The notes: generated by a model from the sequence alone, not told the origin. A stretch of DNA of 64,000 nucleotides from Chloroflexota bacterium (GCA_016213105.1 JACRBN010000026.1:496001-560000); one strand, 5' to 3'. Numbered from the stretch's first letter, positions 50,536 through 60,356 are shown. Made by a program: numbers and translations.

Positions 50536-51719
50536 TGCCGATCCTGCTCAAGCCTGGGCGTGAGAAGTCCCTGCTGCGCCGCCACCCGTGGGTCTTCTCG
50601 GGCGCGATCCAAAGCGTGGATTCAGAACCCGCCCCCGGTGGGACCGTGGACCTGCTCTCGTTTAATCGGGAATTCCTGGCCCGCGCCGCATACTCGCCCT
50701 CCTCGCAGATCCGCGCGCGGGTCTGGAGCTTCGACCCCAATGAAGCCATCAATGCCGACTTCTTTCGCAGCAAAATCCGCGCCGCCATCTCTCAACGTTC
50801 AACGTTTAACGTTCAACGCGATACCGATTCCTATCGCCTAATCCACGCCGAGTCAGACGGCATTCCCGGCCTGGTGGTCGACCGCTACGGCGACGTGCTG
50901 GTGATGCAATCGCTGACGGCTGGCTCTGAATTTTGGAAGGAGACGCTGGCCGATCTGCTGCTCGAAGAGACGGGACTGAAGGTCATCTATGAACGCTCCG
51001 ACGCGGACGTGCGCGAACTGGAAGGCCTGCCGTCCATCGTCGGCCCCCTGCGCGGGTCTCTTTCCTCCCTTGTCTTTCCCATCACCGAGCATGAGTTGAA
51101 ATTCAACATCAACCTGCAAAGCGGCCACAAGACTGGCTTTTACCTCGACCAGCGGCGCAACCGTCAGCGCGTGCGTGAGCTGGCGCAGGGACGCGATGTG
51201 CTGGATTGCTTCTGCTACACGGGCGGATTCACGGTCAACGCCTGGGCGGGCGGGGCGAAATCCGTCACCTCGGTGGATGCCTCGGGCGAGGCGCTGGCTC
51301 TGGCGCGCGAAAACATCTCCTTAAATGAAATCCAGGCCGAGGTCCAGGAATGGGTGGAGGGGGACGTCTTCCAGGTGCTGAGAACATTCCGCGATGCGCG
51401 GCGCTTCTTCGACCTGATCGTTCTCGATCCGCCCAAGTTTGCGCCGACTGCGGCCCAGGCCGAGAAGGCCTCGCGCGGCTACAAGGACATCAACCGTCTG
51501 GCCTTCAAGTTGCTGCGGCCCGGCGGGATGCTGGTCACGTTCTCCTGCTCGGGCGGGATCGATGCGGGGCTGTTCCAAAAGATTGTCGCCTCGGCCGCGC
51601 TGGATGCGGGCGTGGAGGCGCAGATCGTCGAGTACCTGGCACAGGGCGTGGATCACCCGGTCAGCCTGCATTTCCCCGAGGGGGCTTATCTCAAAGGGCT
51701 GGTTTGCCTGAAACAATGA
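50535..51719 (+). CDS. rlmI: Class I SAM-dependent 23S rRNA methyltransferase (RlmI-like)
   Basis: The 394-residue protein has an N-terminal PUA domain (PILLKPGREKSLLRRHPWVFSGAI), a linker strand region (FYLDQRRNRQRVREL), then the Rossmann SAM site VLDCFCYTGGFTVNAW and the catalytic IVLDPPKFA. These match RlmI/YccW m5C1962 methyltransferases. An insert SQRSTFNVQRDTD near residue 86 is encoded by a palindromic repeat at 50793-50818. The start at 50535 overlaps the GNAT stop. Confidence 0.9.
   Translation: MPILLKPGREKSLLRRHPWVFSGAIQSVDSEPAPGGTVDLLSFNREFLARAAYSPSSQIRARVWSFDPNEAINADFFRSKIRAAISQRSTFNVQRDTDSYRLIHAESDGIPGLVVDRYGDVLVMQSLTAGSEFWKETLADLLLEETGLKVIYERSDADVRELEGLPSIVGPLRGSLSSLVFPITEHELKFNINLQSGHKTGFYLDQRRNRQRVRELAQGRDVLDCFCYTGGFTVNAWAGGAKSVTSVDASGEALALARENISLNEIQAEVQEWVEGDVFQVLRTFRDARRFFDLIVLDPPKFAPTAAQAEKASRGYKDINRLAFKLLRPGGMLVTFSCSGGIDAGLFQKIVASAALDAGVEAQIVEYLAQGVDHPVSLHFPEGAYLKGLVCLKQ
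50793..50818 (+). repeat. In-frame AACGTTCAACGTTTAACGTT repeat within rlmI
   Basis: CAACGTTCAACGTT then TAACGTTCAACG is a run of AACGTT palindromes read in frame as QRSTFNVQR. It lies in the linker between the PUA and methyltransferase domains. Confidence 0.75.
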
Positions 51720-51781
51720 ACCCCGCCAAATGACGGGGTCGCATCGCTGGGAAAACGGGTGATTGGGCTGGTGAAGCGCCC

Positions 51782-54700
51782 TCACCCGTGTTTCCCGAAT
51801 TTGCGCAGGAAAATCGTCACCACCTGGGGATCGAACATTTTCCCACTTTGCTCGCGAATGTATTCGCAGGCCGCTTCGTTCGAGCTGGCCTGGCGGTAGG
51901 GACGGTCGTGGGTCAGGGCGTCGAACACGTCCACCACGGTGAAGATGCGCGCGGTGAGCGGAATGGTCTCGCCGGCCAACCCGCGCGGATAGCCCGTGCC
52001 GTCCCATTTTTCGTGGTGGCAGTAGGGGATGTCGAGCGAGTCGCGCAGGTAGTAGATGGGCTTGAGCATGTCGTAGGCGAATTGCGGATGCTTGCGCATG
52101 ATCTCCTGCTCCGCCTCGGTCAACTCGGATTGTTTGAGCAGGATGGTATCGGGCACGCCCATCTTGCCAATGTCGTGCAGGATGGCGCCGCGCCGAATGG
52201 AAAGCATTTCGGATGAGGTGAACTTGAAGTGCTGCGCCAGGTCGAGGGTCATTTCGGTGACGCGCTGGGTGTGGCCCTCGGTTTCCTGGTCGCGCAGGTC
52301 GAGGGCGCGCGACCAGCCCTCGATGGTGCTTTCGTAGGCCACGCCCAACTCCAGGTTGGCGTGCTGCAGGTTATCGAAGAGCTGGGTGTTGTCGATGGCG
52401 ATGGCGGCCTGGCCGGCCAGCGTCTCGAGGTAATACATCCAATCGGGTTTGAGCGGCAGGGACTTGCGATTGTAGATCTCGAGCACGCCTTTCACTTCCC
52501 CCTTCGCGATGAGCGGGACGCAGTAATAGCTGGCGAAGCCCTCGCTCCTCCACAGGTTGGCAAAGAGTGGAATCTTCATCACTTCGGCCTGGCTGGCGGC
52601 GTGGATCATGCGCCGTTCGAGGGCGGCCCGCCCCGCGAAACTCTCCCCGACCCGCACGCTGGCGCCGACTTGCAGGCGGGTGCGGAAGCCCCGTCCCGCG
52701 GCGAATTCCAGCGTTTGCAGGTGCGGACGCAGGAGCAGGATGTCGGCCGCATCCACGCCCAGTTGGTGGATGGCGTGGCCGACGACCGTGTCGAGCGTGG
52801 GACGCAGGTCGAAGTTGGAGGCGATGGCCAGGTCCACCTCGTGCAGGGCTTGCAGGTTTTGCAGGCGGCGGACGGTCTCCTCGTACAGGCGGATCCTGTG
52901 GATGGCTGCGCCCCCGATCTCGGTCAGCGACTCGAGCATCTTGATCTGTTCGGGGCTGATCTGACGCGGCAGGCGCACCGAGGCGAGCAGCACGCCGATC
53001 ACCTCGTCCCCGGTGCGGATGGGGATGCCCACGCCGCTCCAACCTTCGGGGATCCAGCCTTTGAGCGAGTCGGGAACGAACGGGTCATGCGCCAGCTCCG
53101 CGGATTGATACGTTCTTCCGCTGCTGAAGACTGCGCCCGAGATGCCCTGCCCGGGTTTGATGTATACACTCTCCACCTGTTTGTGCCAGCCGCGCGCGGC
53201 GACGGATACCAGTTCAACGGCGGCGGGGTCGTATAACATGATTTCGCCCGAGTCGGTTTCGAGGCTGGCCAGGGTTTCATCCAGCAGTCTGGGCATGGCC
53301 TCGTCTAAGGATTGGGCCGTGCGCAGGGCGACGGAGACGGTGTGCAGGGTCTCCAGTTCCTTTACCCGCTGGCGTATGGCTTCCTCGGACAGTTTGCGCT
53401 GGGTCAAATCGCGCGAACTGATGACGGCGCCGATGATCGTCCCCTGCTCGTCCCTGATCGCCGAGCCGGACGAATCCAGCCAGATGTATTCGCCGTTCGC
53501 GCTGCGGTAGCGCAGTTCCGCGTGGCCGATCTGGGAGGTGTTCAGGGCGCGCAGGGCCGTCCGCATCACGCGGAAAAGGTCCGCGGGGTGAATATTTTCG
53601 AAGATATGTCTTCCAAGTAGTTGATGCGGTTCATATCCCAGCATGGTCCTGACCGAGGGACTGACGTATTCATAGATTCCCTGCGCATCCGCCAGACCGA
53701 TCACATCCATCATGTTATCGGTGATGTGGCGCAGGCGCAGTTCGTTTTTGCGCAGGGCGTCCTCCGATTGCTTCTGCTCAGTGATATCGGAAAATACGGT
53801 GACGAACCTGCCGTCGATGGGCGGCGAGGTCGAGACGCGCAGCCATTTTTGGGTGCTTTCGATGAACATGTCGAATTTGAGGGATTCATCCTGGCGGCGC
53901 CCCTTCCAGAACTCGCGGATGTTTTCCGAGGTCAGGCCATATAGCTGCGTGGCCCGCTTGCCGACCGCCAGCCCGTGTTCGAGGCCCGTGATGCGCTCGA
54001 AGATGCGATTGACCTCCAGGAAGCGATAATCCATAATCTGGCCGTGTTCGTTGTGTATGAGTTCGGTCAGGGCCAGGCCCTCCCCCATGGTGTCGAAGAC
54101 CGTGCGCAGTTTTTCCTGGCTTTTTCGATAGGACTCTTCGCTGAGGGCGCGTTCTGCTTCCCCCTCGGCCACTTCGATGGCAAAGCCGATATCCACGGAC
54201 ATTTCCTTCAACAGCCTGATCTCGTCGCGGTCGAAGAAATCGGGTTCGTGGCTGTACAGGTTGATCGTCCCGCGAATTTCGTGGTTCACGTAGAGTGGGA
54301 AGGAAGCCGAGGAGCGGAAGCCCGCCTCATGGGCGCTTTGCTGGCAGGCAGCCAAGTTTCCCTGGTCGACTCGCTCCAGGTCGCAGATGGTATGCTGTCC
54401 CGTACGCAGGGCCTTCTCGATGGGGCAGCCGCTGGTCGGGTGCCCCAGGGGAACTTCGATTTTGTCGAGGTATCCCATGGCGTTCCCCGCCTGGGCCGCA
54501 ATGCGAATTTTTTTGCCCGTCTCGTCCAGCAGGCCGATCCAGGCCAGGGCAAATTTGCCGTCCTCCACCGCGATGCGGCAGGCCTTGTCGAAGAGGGTAT
54601 GCAGGTCGCGCACGCGCACGATGGATTGGTTGATGTTGCTGAGCACGGTCAGGGTGCGGGCCAGTTTCTGAACCTTGGCCTCGGCGCGCATGCGCTCGGT

Positions 54701-55078
54701 GATGTCGAGCGAGAGGATGCACAGGCCGTCGGGCACGGGGCTGATGCGCAACTCGAACCAGCGGCGGTGGCCGTCGCTGTAGATGAATTCATTGGTAAGC
54801 ATGGCAGGGGAGCCTTCTGCCATGCATCGTTCCAGCGTTTTGAACATGTCGGTCTGTTCGATGCCCGGGTAGGCCTCGGACATGCTGCGCCCGAGCAGTT
54901 CCCCGGGCCTTTTTTCCCCATGCCCGGCGGCGACCTCGTTGATGTACAGGTAGCGCCAGTCCCGTCCGATGATTTGAAATCCCTCCAGCATATTTTCGAA
55001 AGCATTGCGCAGGTAGCGATCCTGCAGCGGGAGGTTGGCAGTCTGTGCCTGTTTTAGGTTTTGCGCTTTTTTGGTCAT
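51782..55078 (-). CDS. Multi-PAS/GAF HD-GYP c-di-GMP phosphodiesterase
   Basis: This 1098-residue sensor has PAS and GAF domains in the order PAS (about 20-150), GAF (~150-320), PAS (~330-450), PAS (~455-580), GAF (~595-750), GAF (~760-910), then HD-GYP (~925-1098). The last has LHDIGKMGVPD (H968), KHPQFAYDML, YCHHEKWDGTGYPRG (GYP near 1030) and VVDVFDALTHDRPYR. HD-GYP enzymes hydrolyse c-di-GMP. There are no membrane helices, so sensing is cytosolic. AGGAAGG precedes ATG 55078. It follows the diguanylate cyclase gene on the same strand. Confidence 0.9.
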   Translation of the reverse strand: MTKKAQNLKQAQTANLPLQDRYLRNAFENMLEGFQIIGRDWRYLYINEVAAGHGEKRPGELLGRSMSEAYPGIEQTDMFKTLERCMAEGSPAMLTNEFIYSDGHRRWFELRISPVPDGLCILSLDITERMRAEAKVQKLARTLTVLSNINQSIVRVRDLHTLFDKACRIAVEDGKFALAWIGLLDETGKKIRIAAQAGNAMGYLDKIEVPLGHPTSGCPIEKALRTGQHTICDLERVDQGNLAACQQSAHEAGFRSSASFPLYVNHEIRGTINLYSHEPDFFDRDEIRLLKEMSVDIGFAIEVAEGEAERALSEESYRKSQEKLRTVFDTMGEGLALTELIHNEHGQIMDYRFLEVNRIFERITGLEHGLAVGKRATQLYGLTSENIREFWKGRRQDESLKFDMFIESTQKWLRVSTSPPIDGRFVTVFSDITEQKQSEDALRKNELRLRHITDNMMDVIGLADAQGIYEYVSPSVRTMLGYEPHQLLGRHIFENIHPADLFRVMRTALRALNTSQIGHAELRYRSANGEYIWLDSSGSAIRDEQGTIIGAVISSRDLTQRKLSEEAIRQRVKELETLHTVSVALRTAQSLDEAMPRLLDETLASLETDSGEIMLYDPAAVELVSVAARGWHKQVESVYIKPGQGISGAVFSSGRTYQSAELAHDPFVPDSLKGWIPEGWSGVGIPIRTGDEVIGVLLASVRLPRQISPEQIKMLESLTEIGGAAIHRIRLYEETVRRLQNLQALHEVDLAIASNFDLRPTLDTVVGHAIHQLGVDAADILLLRPHLQTLEFAAGRGFRTRLQVGASVRVGESFAGRAALERRMIHAASQAEVMKIPLFANLWRSEGFASYYCVPLIAKGEVKGVLEIYNRKSLPLKPDWMYYLETLAGQAAIAIDNTQLFDNLQHANLELGVAYESTIEGWSRALDLRDQETEGHTQRVTEMTLDLAQHFKFTSSEMLSIRRGAILHDIGKMGVPDTILLKQSELTEAEQEIMRKHPQFAYDMLKPIYYLRDSLDIPYCHHEKWDGTGYPRGLAGETIPLTARIFTVVDVFDALTHDRPYRQASSNEAACEYIREQSGKMFDPQVVTIFLRKFGKHG

Positions 55079-55380
55079 GGAACCTTCCTGTAAATTTTCC
55101 TGGCGCACATGCAACAGTGCAGGCACGGATAAAGTGGAACCCAGGATGCAACTCCGTTCTAACAACAACCTTTAAGGTACTGCAATGGCTTCAAGCGCTG
55201 GCCGAGGGCGCGGCGCTTGCAGGTTCTCTTATCCTATATGGAATTCACTCCCGAGTCAATCGAGAAATTCAAAGGCTGGTTTTGGGGGGTTGGCCAGGGT
55301 AAGTCATTTGAGGGTGGTGGATGGGAAAAGGGAGCGGGTTCGATCTGCATGGGCGCCGTGTCCAGCGCGCCGTTTTGGAG
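55079..55380 (-). other. 302-bp spacer between the c-di-GMP genes, no gene seen
   Basis: Neither strand has a convincing open frame here. TTGCAG, 17 bp and TTAGAA on the minus strand might be a weak promoter for the HD-GYP gene. GGCCGAGGGCGCGGCGCTTG is just GC-rich sequence. Confidence 0.5.
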
Positions 55381-58068
55381 CTATTCCATTGGATACGTCA
55401 CGGTTTGGTTGCCCCCGCGGGCCTTGGCCGCATACAGAGCCTGGTCCGCGCGGCGGATGGCAGCCTCGACCGATTGATCCTGCGGCGTGTGGATCATTTC
55501 CGCTACGCCCACGCTGATCGTGGCGGAAACAGGCCCGTTGTCCGATTCGGCGCGCGCGGCGGCCACGCAGGTGCGGACGCGTTCCGCGACGGCCAGCGCC
55601 TGTTGGATGGCGGTTTGGGGCAGCAGGATGATGAACTCGTCGCCGCCGTAGCGGGCCAGCACATCCACGCCGCGCACCTGTGAGGCGGCGGCCTGCGTGA
55701 TCTGCATCAGGATCGTGTCTCCCATCGCGTGCCCGAAAGTGTCGTTGGCCTGCTTGAAGCCGTCCACGTCGAACAGGATGATCGACAGGGGACGGCGGTA
55801 GCGCAGGCTGGCAATGAACTCGCGGGTGGCAAGCTCGAAAAAATAGCGCCGATTGTTCAATCCAGTCAGGCTGTCGGTGCGGGCCAGCACCTGCTCGTGC
55901 TCGAACATGCGCTTCAATTCCTGGTGGGCCGCTTCGAGTTCCTGGTTGGTGCTGCGCAGTTCCTGCTCCTTTTGCCTGCGCTCGGTGACATCCCGCGCCA
56001 CCCAAAGCGTGGTATCGGCGTCCATGGGGGAGACGGAAGCCTCGAACCACGGGGACTGTCCGTTGATCGGGATCTCGTAATCGACTTGCAGGGTTTGCCG
56101 CGTTTCCAGCACCTGCTGGATCACGGCCAGGAATCTGTCAGCCGATGCCTGCGAAAAGAGGTCGGACAGGTGCTTCCCGATCACCTTTTCAGGGGGGATG
56201 TAGAACTTGCCCGGGTGGGTGGGGGCGATTTTACGGTAGATCCCCTGGCGGTCGATGACCAGGACCGTGTCCTGCATCGAGGCGAACAGGGCGCGCAATT
56301 CCGCCTCGGAGGCGATCAGGGCATCCGCCGTCTTCTGCTGCTCGGTGACATCGCGTGAGATGTTTCCCAGACGCCAGCCCTTGTCGGTGCGGATCGAAAA
56401 CGCGCGCTGCTGGACGATCCGCAGGGAACCGTCTGTGCGCTCGAATTGTGATTCAACGATCCTGTCGAAAAAGGAGGCCTGCCCGGTCTCCAGCGCCTTT
56501 TGGAGGATGTCCCGCATTCGATGATAGGTTTCCTCGGTTCGCAGAGGCCCGGGTGCGATTTTGAACTGCATGTCCCACACGAACTGCCCCATCACCTCAT
56601 CGCGCCGCAGGTTGGAGATGCCCTCCATGGCGTTGTTGAATTCTATGATGACCCCCGCTTCGTCTGTCAGCAGGATGCCGTCTGCGGACTCGGCAATCAA
56701 CCTGTAGAACTTGCGCTCACTTTCGAACAGTGCGTTTTCGGCGCGCTTGCGTTCGGTGATGTCCAGGCCTTGAACCAGCAAATAGGTCTTCCCTGCCTGC
56801 TGCGCCGCGCTCACCGTGACATGCACGTCGACCAGGCTGCCGTCCTTGCGCCGCCATTTTCGTTCACCCAGGACCGCGGCGCCCTGCTTCAGGATTTTTT
56901 CAAACAGTCCATTGATTTCCTTCTGCTCGTGGGCGACGATATCGTACAGGGAAAGCGTGCGCGCCTCCTCCAGTGAATACCCCAGTAAATTCAGGAAGGC
57001 GGGGTTGGCCTCGTGTAACATACGGGTGTCTGCATGATAAATATAGATGGCTTCGGGGGCGTGGTCGATGAATTTCCTGTAGCGCTGCTTTTCCTCATGC
57101 ACCTGTGTGTACAGGCGCGCGCGTTCGATGGCGACGCTGACGGTTTCACTCAGCGCGGTCATCAGGGTCAGGTCCGCCTGCGTGAGCGTGACGCCGCGGA
57201 AACTTTCCACGTTCAGGATGCCGATCACGCGGCCTTCGATGCCGAGTGGAACGCAGACCTCCGAAACGATTTCCTCCATCGCGCCCAGGAAGGACGGGTC
57301 CGCGCGGGCATCCTCGATCAGGAGCGGCTGTCCCGTGCGCACCACGCGGCCCGAGACCCCTTCTGAAATGGGGATTTCAGGGATCACAGTGCTGTATCCC
57401 ACCTGGTGCTGCAGGATCAACCGGTCATCGTGGAGCAGGTACAGGCTGACCAGGGTATAGCCGAAGGTCTCGACGATGGCCTCGACCACCGTGCGCAGGA
57501 TGGTGGTCAGGTCGAGTTCGTCCGCCAGGGTCGTGCGCACCCGGTCGAGCAGGGCGCGCTCCTGTTCGCGCCGCTCCGAAAGCGCAAACATGGCGCGGAT
57601 GCGCAGTTCACTTTCCTGAATCTGCAATTCCTCGATCTTTTGGGCGGTGACATTCTCGTGAGCAATGACTGCGTGGTTTTCCCCATTTTCGACAAAGCGC
57701 GTCACGCGGGCCACGAACCAGCGTCTTTGGCCCGGCGAGTGGCAGGGGTACTCCAGTGTAAACTCCTCCCGCTCGCCGCGCAGGACGGCGCGAATTCCCG
57801 CAGCCATCTCGGCGGCCTCCTTCGCATCGGGCCCTTGCGCCAGATCACAGACCTCCAAATAATTGGCGCCTTCATTAACGTTCGAAGACAGGGGCGGGTT
57901 GGTTTCGGCAAACAGGCGCCAGGCGCGATTAACGTAAACAATCACGCCTTCCTCATCCATGATTGCCAGATTCGAAGAAAGCGCATCCAGGATCGAGAGC
58001 GCTGCGATGGGATCGGATGATGGTAGGACGCCCTTCGCCCGCCTGGGGTTTGACTGACCCTGTGCCAT
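55381..58068 (-). CDS. Multi-PAS/GAF diguanylate cyclase
   Basis: The 895-residue protein has PAS (about 25-150), GAF (~170-330), three PAS/PAC units (~335-460, ~465-585, ~595-715) and a C-terminal GGDEF domain. The active site YGGDEF (GGDEF 808-812) is intact. An RxxD inhibitory site (RGVD, 799-802) lies exactly five residues before it, so product inhibition is expected. It makes c-di-GMP, opposing the HD-GYP enzyme encoded next. No membrane segment is seen. TACAAT six bases before ATG 58068 implies a leaderless message. Confidence 0.93.
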   Translation of the reverse strand: MAQGQSNPRRAKGVLPSSDPIAALSILDALSSNLAIMDEEGVIVYVNRAWRLFAETNPPLSSNVNEGANYLEVCDLAQGPDAKEAAEMAAGIRAVLRGEREEFTLEYPCHSPGQRRWFVARVTRFVENGENHAVIAHENVTAQKIEELQIQESELRIRAMFALSERREQERALLDRVRTTLADELDLTTILRTVVEAIVETFGYTLVSLYLLHDDRLILQHQVGYSTVIPEIPISEGVSGRVVRTGQPLLIEDARADPSFLGAMEEIVSEVCVPLGIEGRVIGILNVESFRGVTLTQADLTLMTALSETVSVAIERARLYTQVHEEKQRYRKFIDHAPEAIYIYHADTRMLHEANPAFLNLLGYSLEEARTLSLYDIVAHEQKEINGLFEKILKQGAAVLGERKWRRKDGSLVDVHVTVSAAQQAGKTYLLVQGLDITERKRAENALFESERKFYRLIAESADGILLTDEAGVIIEFNNAMEGISNLRRDEVMGQFVWDMQFKIAPGPLRTEETYHRMRDILQKALETGQASFFDRIVESQFERTDGSLRIVQQRAFSIRTDKGWRLGNISRDVTEQQKTADALIASEAELRALFASMQDTVLVIDRQGIYRKIAPTHPGKFYIPPEKVIGKHLSDLFSQASADRFLAVIQQVLETRQTLQVDYEIPINGQSPWFEASVSPMDADTTLWVARDVTERRQKEQELRSTNQELEAAHQELKRMFEHEQVLARTDSLTGLNNRRYFFELATREFIASLRYRRPLSIILFDVDGFKQANDTFGHAMGDTILMQITQAAASQVRGVDVLARYGGDEFIILLPQTAIQQALAVAERVRTCVAAARAESDNGPVSATISVGVAEMIHTPQDQSVEAAIRRADQALYAAKARGGNQTVTYPME

Positions 58069-58074
58069 ATCTCT

Positions 58075-58080
58075 ATTGTA
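58075..58080 (-). promoter_or_regulatory. -10 box TACAAT, leaderless promoter of the GGDEF gene
   Basis: On the minus strand TACAAT-AGAGAT-ATG; no Shine-Dalgarno sequence. Confidence 0.5.
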
Positions 58081-58140
58081 CGCTTGGTTGTGCGCACATT
58101 TCCTTGCATTTTCCTTTTATTTCATGCAAGGCCCGGTTTG

Positions 58141-59397
58141 TCAGCGCGTGAGCGCGAGACCCTTTTTGACTTCCGCGCGCAGTTTGAGCGGTTTGATCCC
58201 GCCCAAATCCACCTTTTTTGCGCCCACCAGGTTCGCAAAGGTGGACACCCCGCGCCCCAGCGCACTGGCGAAGGCTTCATCCCTTGGCGCGTCCTCCTCC
58301 AGCCAGAAGCCGAGCACGTGCAGGGTCATCGTCTTGCGATCCAGCTTCGGGTCCAGGCGCGCCACCAGGTCATCGCCGTACAGGATGGGCAGGGTGTAAT
58401 AGCCCCAGCGCCGCTGATGGACGGGTTTGTACACCTCCCAGATGTATTCGAAATCGAAGACCGTCTTCGCCCGTCCGCGCGCGCTGACCATTTCGAGCGG
58501 CGCCAGGAAGGTGACCTCCTCCGCGGTGGTGGGCCCGACCGTTTTCCAGGCTTTGGGGATGCGTCCCGCTTCGAGGGATTCCAGCAGGGGAATATCCTCC
58601 GTTAAAACGATCCACTCCTCCGCGCTGCCCTCGACCTTGAGCTGGCTCACCAGCCCCTGCCCGATCATGGCGGAAAGTTTTTCCTGCGCCTCCGCAGGTG
58701 TCACCTCGCGCTCGATGCCGTCCTGCCACCCCACGCGGAAGCGCTTTGCGCGCATCAGGTTGAGCATGGCAATGCTCTTGCGCGCGAAGAAATCCTCCGC
58801 CTCGGCGATGGGCGCGACGGTATCAACCTCGGGCGGGGCCACGCGTTCGCGCAGGTCATAGATGCGGTCGAAGCCTCTGCGATTCGTGATCATCACCTCG
58901 CCCAACAGCCATAAATAGAAGAGCGCCACCGCCGAGTCCTTGCGCCCACGGTAGCTCCATTGCGAGAGGCCGTTGCCCGCGAAATCGCGGTTGCTCATCG
59001 GACCGTTGCCGCGCAGGGCCGCCAGCACTTCATCCATGGCGTTGGGGTGATTCTTCCTGAACTCGACCATGCGCGAGTAGCGCGCCGTGCGCGGCATGAC
59101 GGCGCGCCAGTAGGGTAATTCCTCCATCGGATACAGGAACAGCGTCCCGCCGTAATCGAAGAAATTGCGCTGCTCGTACGCGGACTGATACAGGTGTCCC
59201 AGTTCGAAATCCAGCACGCGGCCGTAGAGTGCGATCTCCTGGCTGCGCGCGGCGATGTTCAGCGGGTCGAGCTGCAAGGCCTGCATCTGGCGGATGGCGG
59301 CGGCAGTGCCCTTCAATCCCTTGAAACGGCGGCCGGGCCACAATCCCTGCTGGCCGAGCAAAAAGCGGCGGAAGGTAAGTTTGGAGATGGTTTCCAT
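58141..59397 (-). CDS. YcaQ/AlkZ-like DNA glycosylase (winged-helix HTH_42)
   Basis: The 418-residue protein belongs to the HTH_42 family, whose characterised members (AlkZ, YcaQ/AlkX) unhook DNA interstrand crosslinks. The catalytic QxD is seen as Q-L-D in MQALQLDPLNIAARSQ. Also present are RVLDFELGHLYQSAYEQRNFF, WSYRGRKDSAVALFYLWLLGEV and RRWGYYTLPILYGDDLVARLDPK. ATG 59397 follows GATAAT by six bases; the extension to 59508 is antisense to the proC end region and has no family match. Confidence 0.87.
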   Translation of the reverse strand: METISKLTFRRFLLGQQGLWPGRRFKGLKGTAAAIRQMQALQLDPLNIAARSQEIALYGRVLDFELGHLYQSAYEQRNFFDYGGTLFLYPMEELPYWRAVMPRTARYSRMVEFRKNHPNAMDEVLAALRGNGPMSNRDFAGNGLSQWSYRGRKDSAVALFYLWLLGEVMITNRRGFDRIYDLRERVAPPEVDTVAPIAEAEDFFARKSIAMLNLMRAKRFRVGWQDGIEREVTPAEAQEKLSAMIGQGLVSQLKVEGSAEEWIVLTEDIPLLESLEAGRIPKAWKTVGPTTAEEVTFLAPLEMVSARGRAKTVFDFEYIWEVYKPVHQRRWGYYTLPILYGDDLVARLDPKLDRKTMTLHVLGFWLEEDAPRDEAFASALGRGVSTFANLVGAKKVDLGGIKPLKLRAEVKKGLALTR

Positions 59398-59403
59398 GCG
59401 GCG

Positions 59404-59409
59404 ATTATC
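59404..59409 (-). promoter_or_regulatory. -10 box GATAAT, leaderless promoter of the glycosylase gene
   Basis: On the minus strand GATAAT-CGCCGC-ATG. It lies in the 29-bp gap after proC, so the glycosylase can be transcribed separately. Confidence 0.5.
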
Positions 59410-59426
59410 CCACAGACGGAACGGCC

Positions 59427-60275
59427 TTACTCGGTCTCCCCGTGCGCGTCGGGACCGTGCGCGGGTTGTTCCTTGCCCAATTCCAGCGAGCGCTGATAGG
59501 CCGCCCACACCGCGCGCGAGATGGCCGTGCGGAAGCCGGCCTTTTCGAGATAGTACAACGCCTCGGCCGAGGTGCCGCCCGGCGAAGTGACCTGGTTGCG
59601 CAGCGTGGCGGGGTGCCGCCCGGCCTGCTCGTAAAAATCCGCGGAACCCTTGATGGTCTGCAGAACCAATTGCTCGGCGATGCGGCGCGGGAAGCCCATG
59701 TGTACGCCCGCATCGATCAAGGCCTCGGTGAAGAGAAAGACATACGCAGGCCCCGAACCCGAGAGCGCCGTGGCCATGTCGAGGTAGCTTTCATCCTCTA
59801 CGTACACCTCCGCGCCCAGTGCGCCGAGGATGGACTGCGCCATCTGGCGCTGTTCGCCGGTCACCTCCTTCGAGGTCGTCCAGACCGTGATGCCTTCGCC
59901 GATCTGCCCGGGCGTGTTCGGCATGGAGCGCACGATGGCCTTGTGCTTCAAGCCCGCGCCGATCTTTTTCATGTTTGCGCCCGCGATGATCGACAGCACC
60001 AGCGCGTCCGGGCGGATGCCCCGCAGCCCCTTCATCACCTCGGTCAAACGCTGCGGCTTGACCGACAGTACCACCACGTCCGCTTCGTGGACGGCGGCGG
60101 CGTTATCCGTGGTGACGTGGATGCCGTACTTCTTGCGCAATTCCTCCCCCCGCTCCGCGCGCGGACCTGAGGCGGTCAGGTTCTGCGGCCTGGATAGTTT
60201 CTGGTTCAGCAAGCCGGCGATCATGGCTTCGGCCATGACGCCAGGTCCGATAAAGGCGATCTTTTTGTTCAACAT
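59427..60275 (-). CDS. proC: Pyrroline-5-carboxylate reductase
   Basis: ProC makes proline from pyrroline-5-carboxylate with NAD(P)H. The 282-residue enzyme has the dinucleotide loop IGPGVMAEAMIAGLL (residues 9-23), VVLSVKPQ, VRSMPNTPGQIGEG, ALSGSGPAYVFLFTEALIDAGVHMG and the signature TSPGGTSAEALYYLEKAG. GGAGGAG precedes ATG 60275, with TATAAT at 60297-60302 on the minus strand as -10. The acidic His-rich tail (PAHGPDAHGETE) is unusual but minor. Confidence 0.96.
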   Translation of the reverse strand: MLNKKIAFIGPGVMAEAMIAGLLNQKLSRPQNLTASGPRAERGEELRKKYGIHVTTDNAAAVHEADVVVLSVKPQRLTEVMKGLRGIRPDALVLSIIAGANMKKIGAGLKHKAIVRSMPNTPGQIGEGITVWTTSKEVTGEQRQMAQSILGALGAEVYVEDESYLDMATALSGSGPAYVFLFTEALIDAGVHMGFPRRIAEQLVLQTIKGSADFYEQAGRHPATLRNQVTSPGGTSAEALYYLEKAGFRTAISRAVWAAYQRSLELGKEQPAHGPDAHGETE

Positions 60276-60323
60276 GGGGCGCTCCTCCGTGCGCGGATTA
60301 TACCCACATCTGCCGCGCCATAT

Positions 60324-60352
60324 GAAAAGACGGCCTGCAAAGGCCGTCTTTG
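60324..60352 (-). terminator. Terminator after the small lipoprotein gene
   Basis: On the minus strand AAAGACGGCCT-TTG-CAGGCCGTCTTTTC has a ten-pair stem and a short T run. Confidence 0.75.
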
Positions 60353-60356
60353 TTCA

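Noticed and set aside
51716-51740. Hairpin ACCCCGCC...GACGGGGT after rlmI as terminator
   Set aside because: Short stem with an eight-base loop and no T run; too weak to call.
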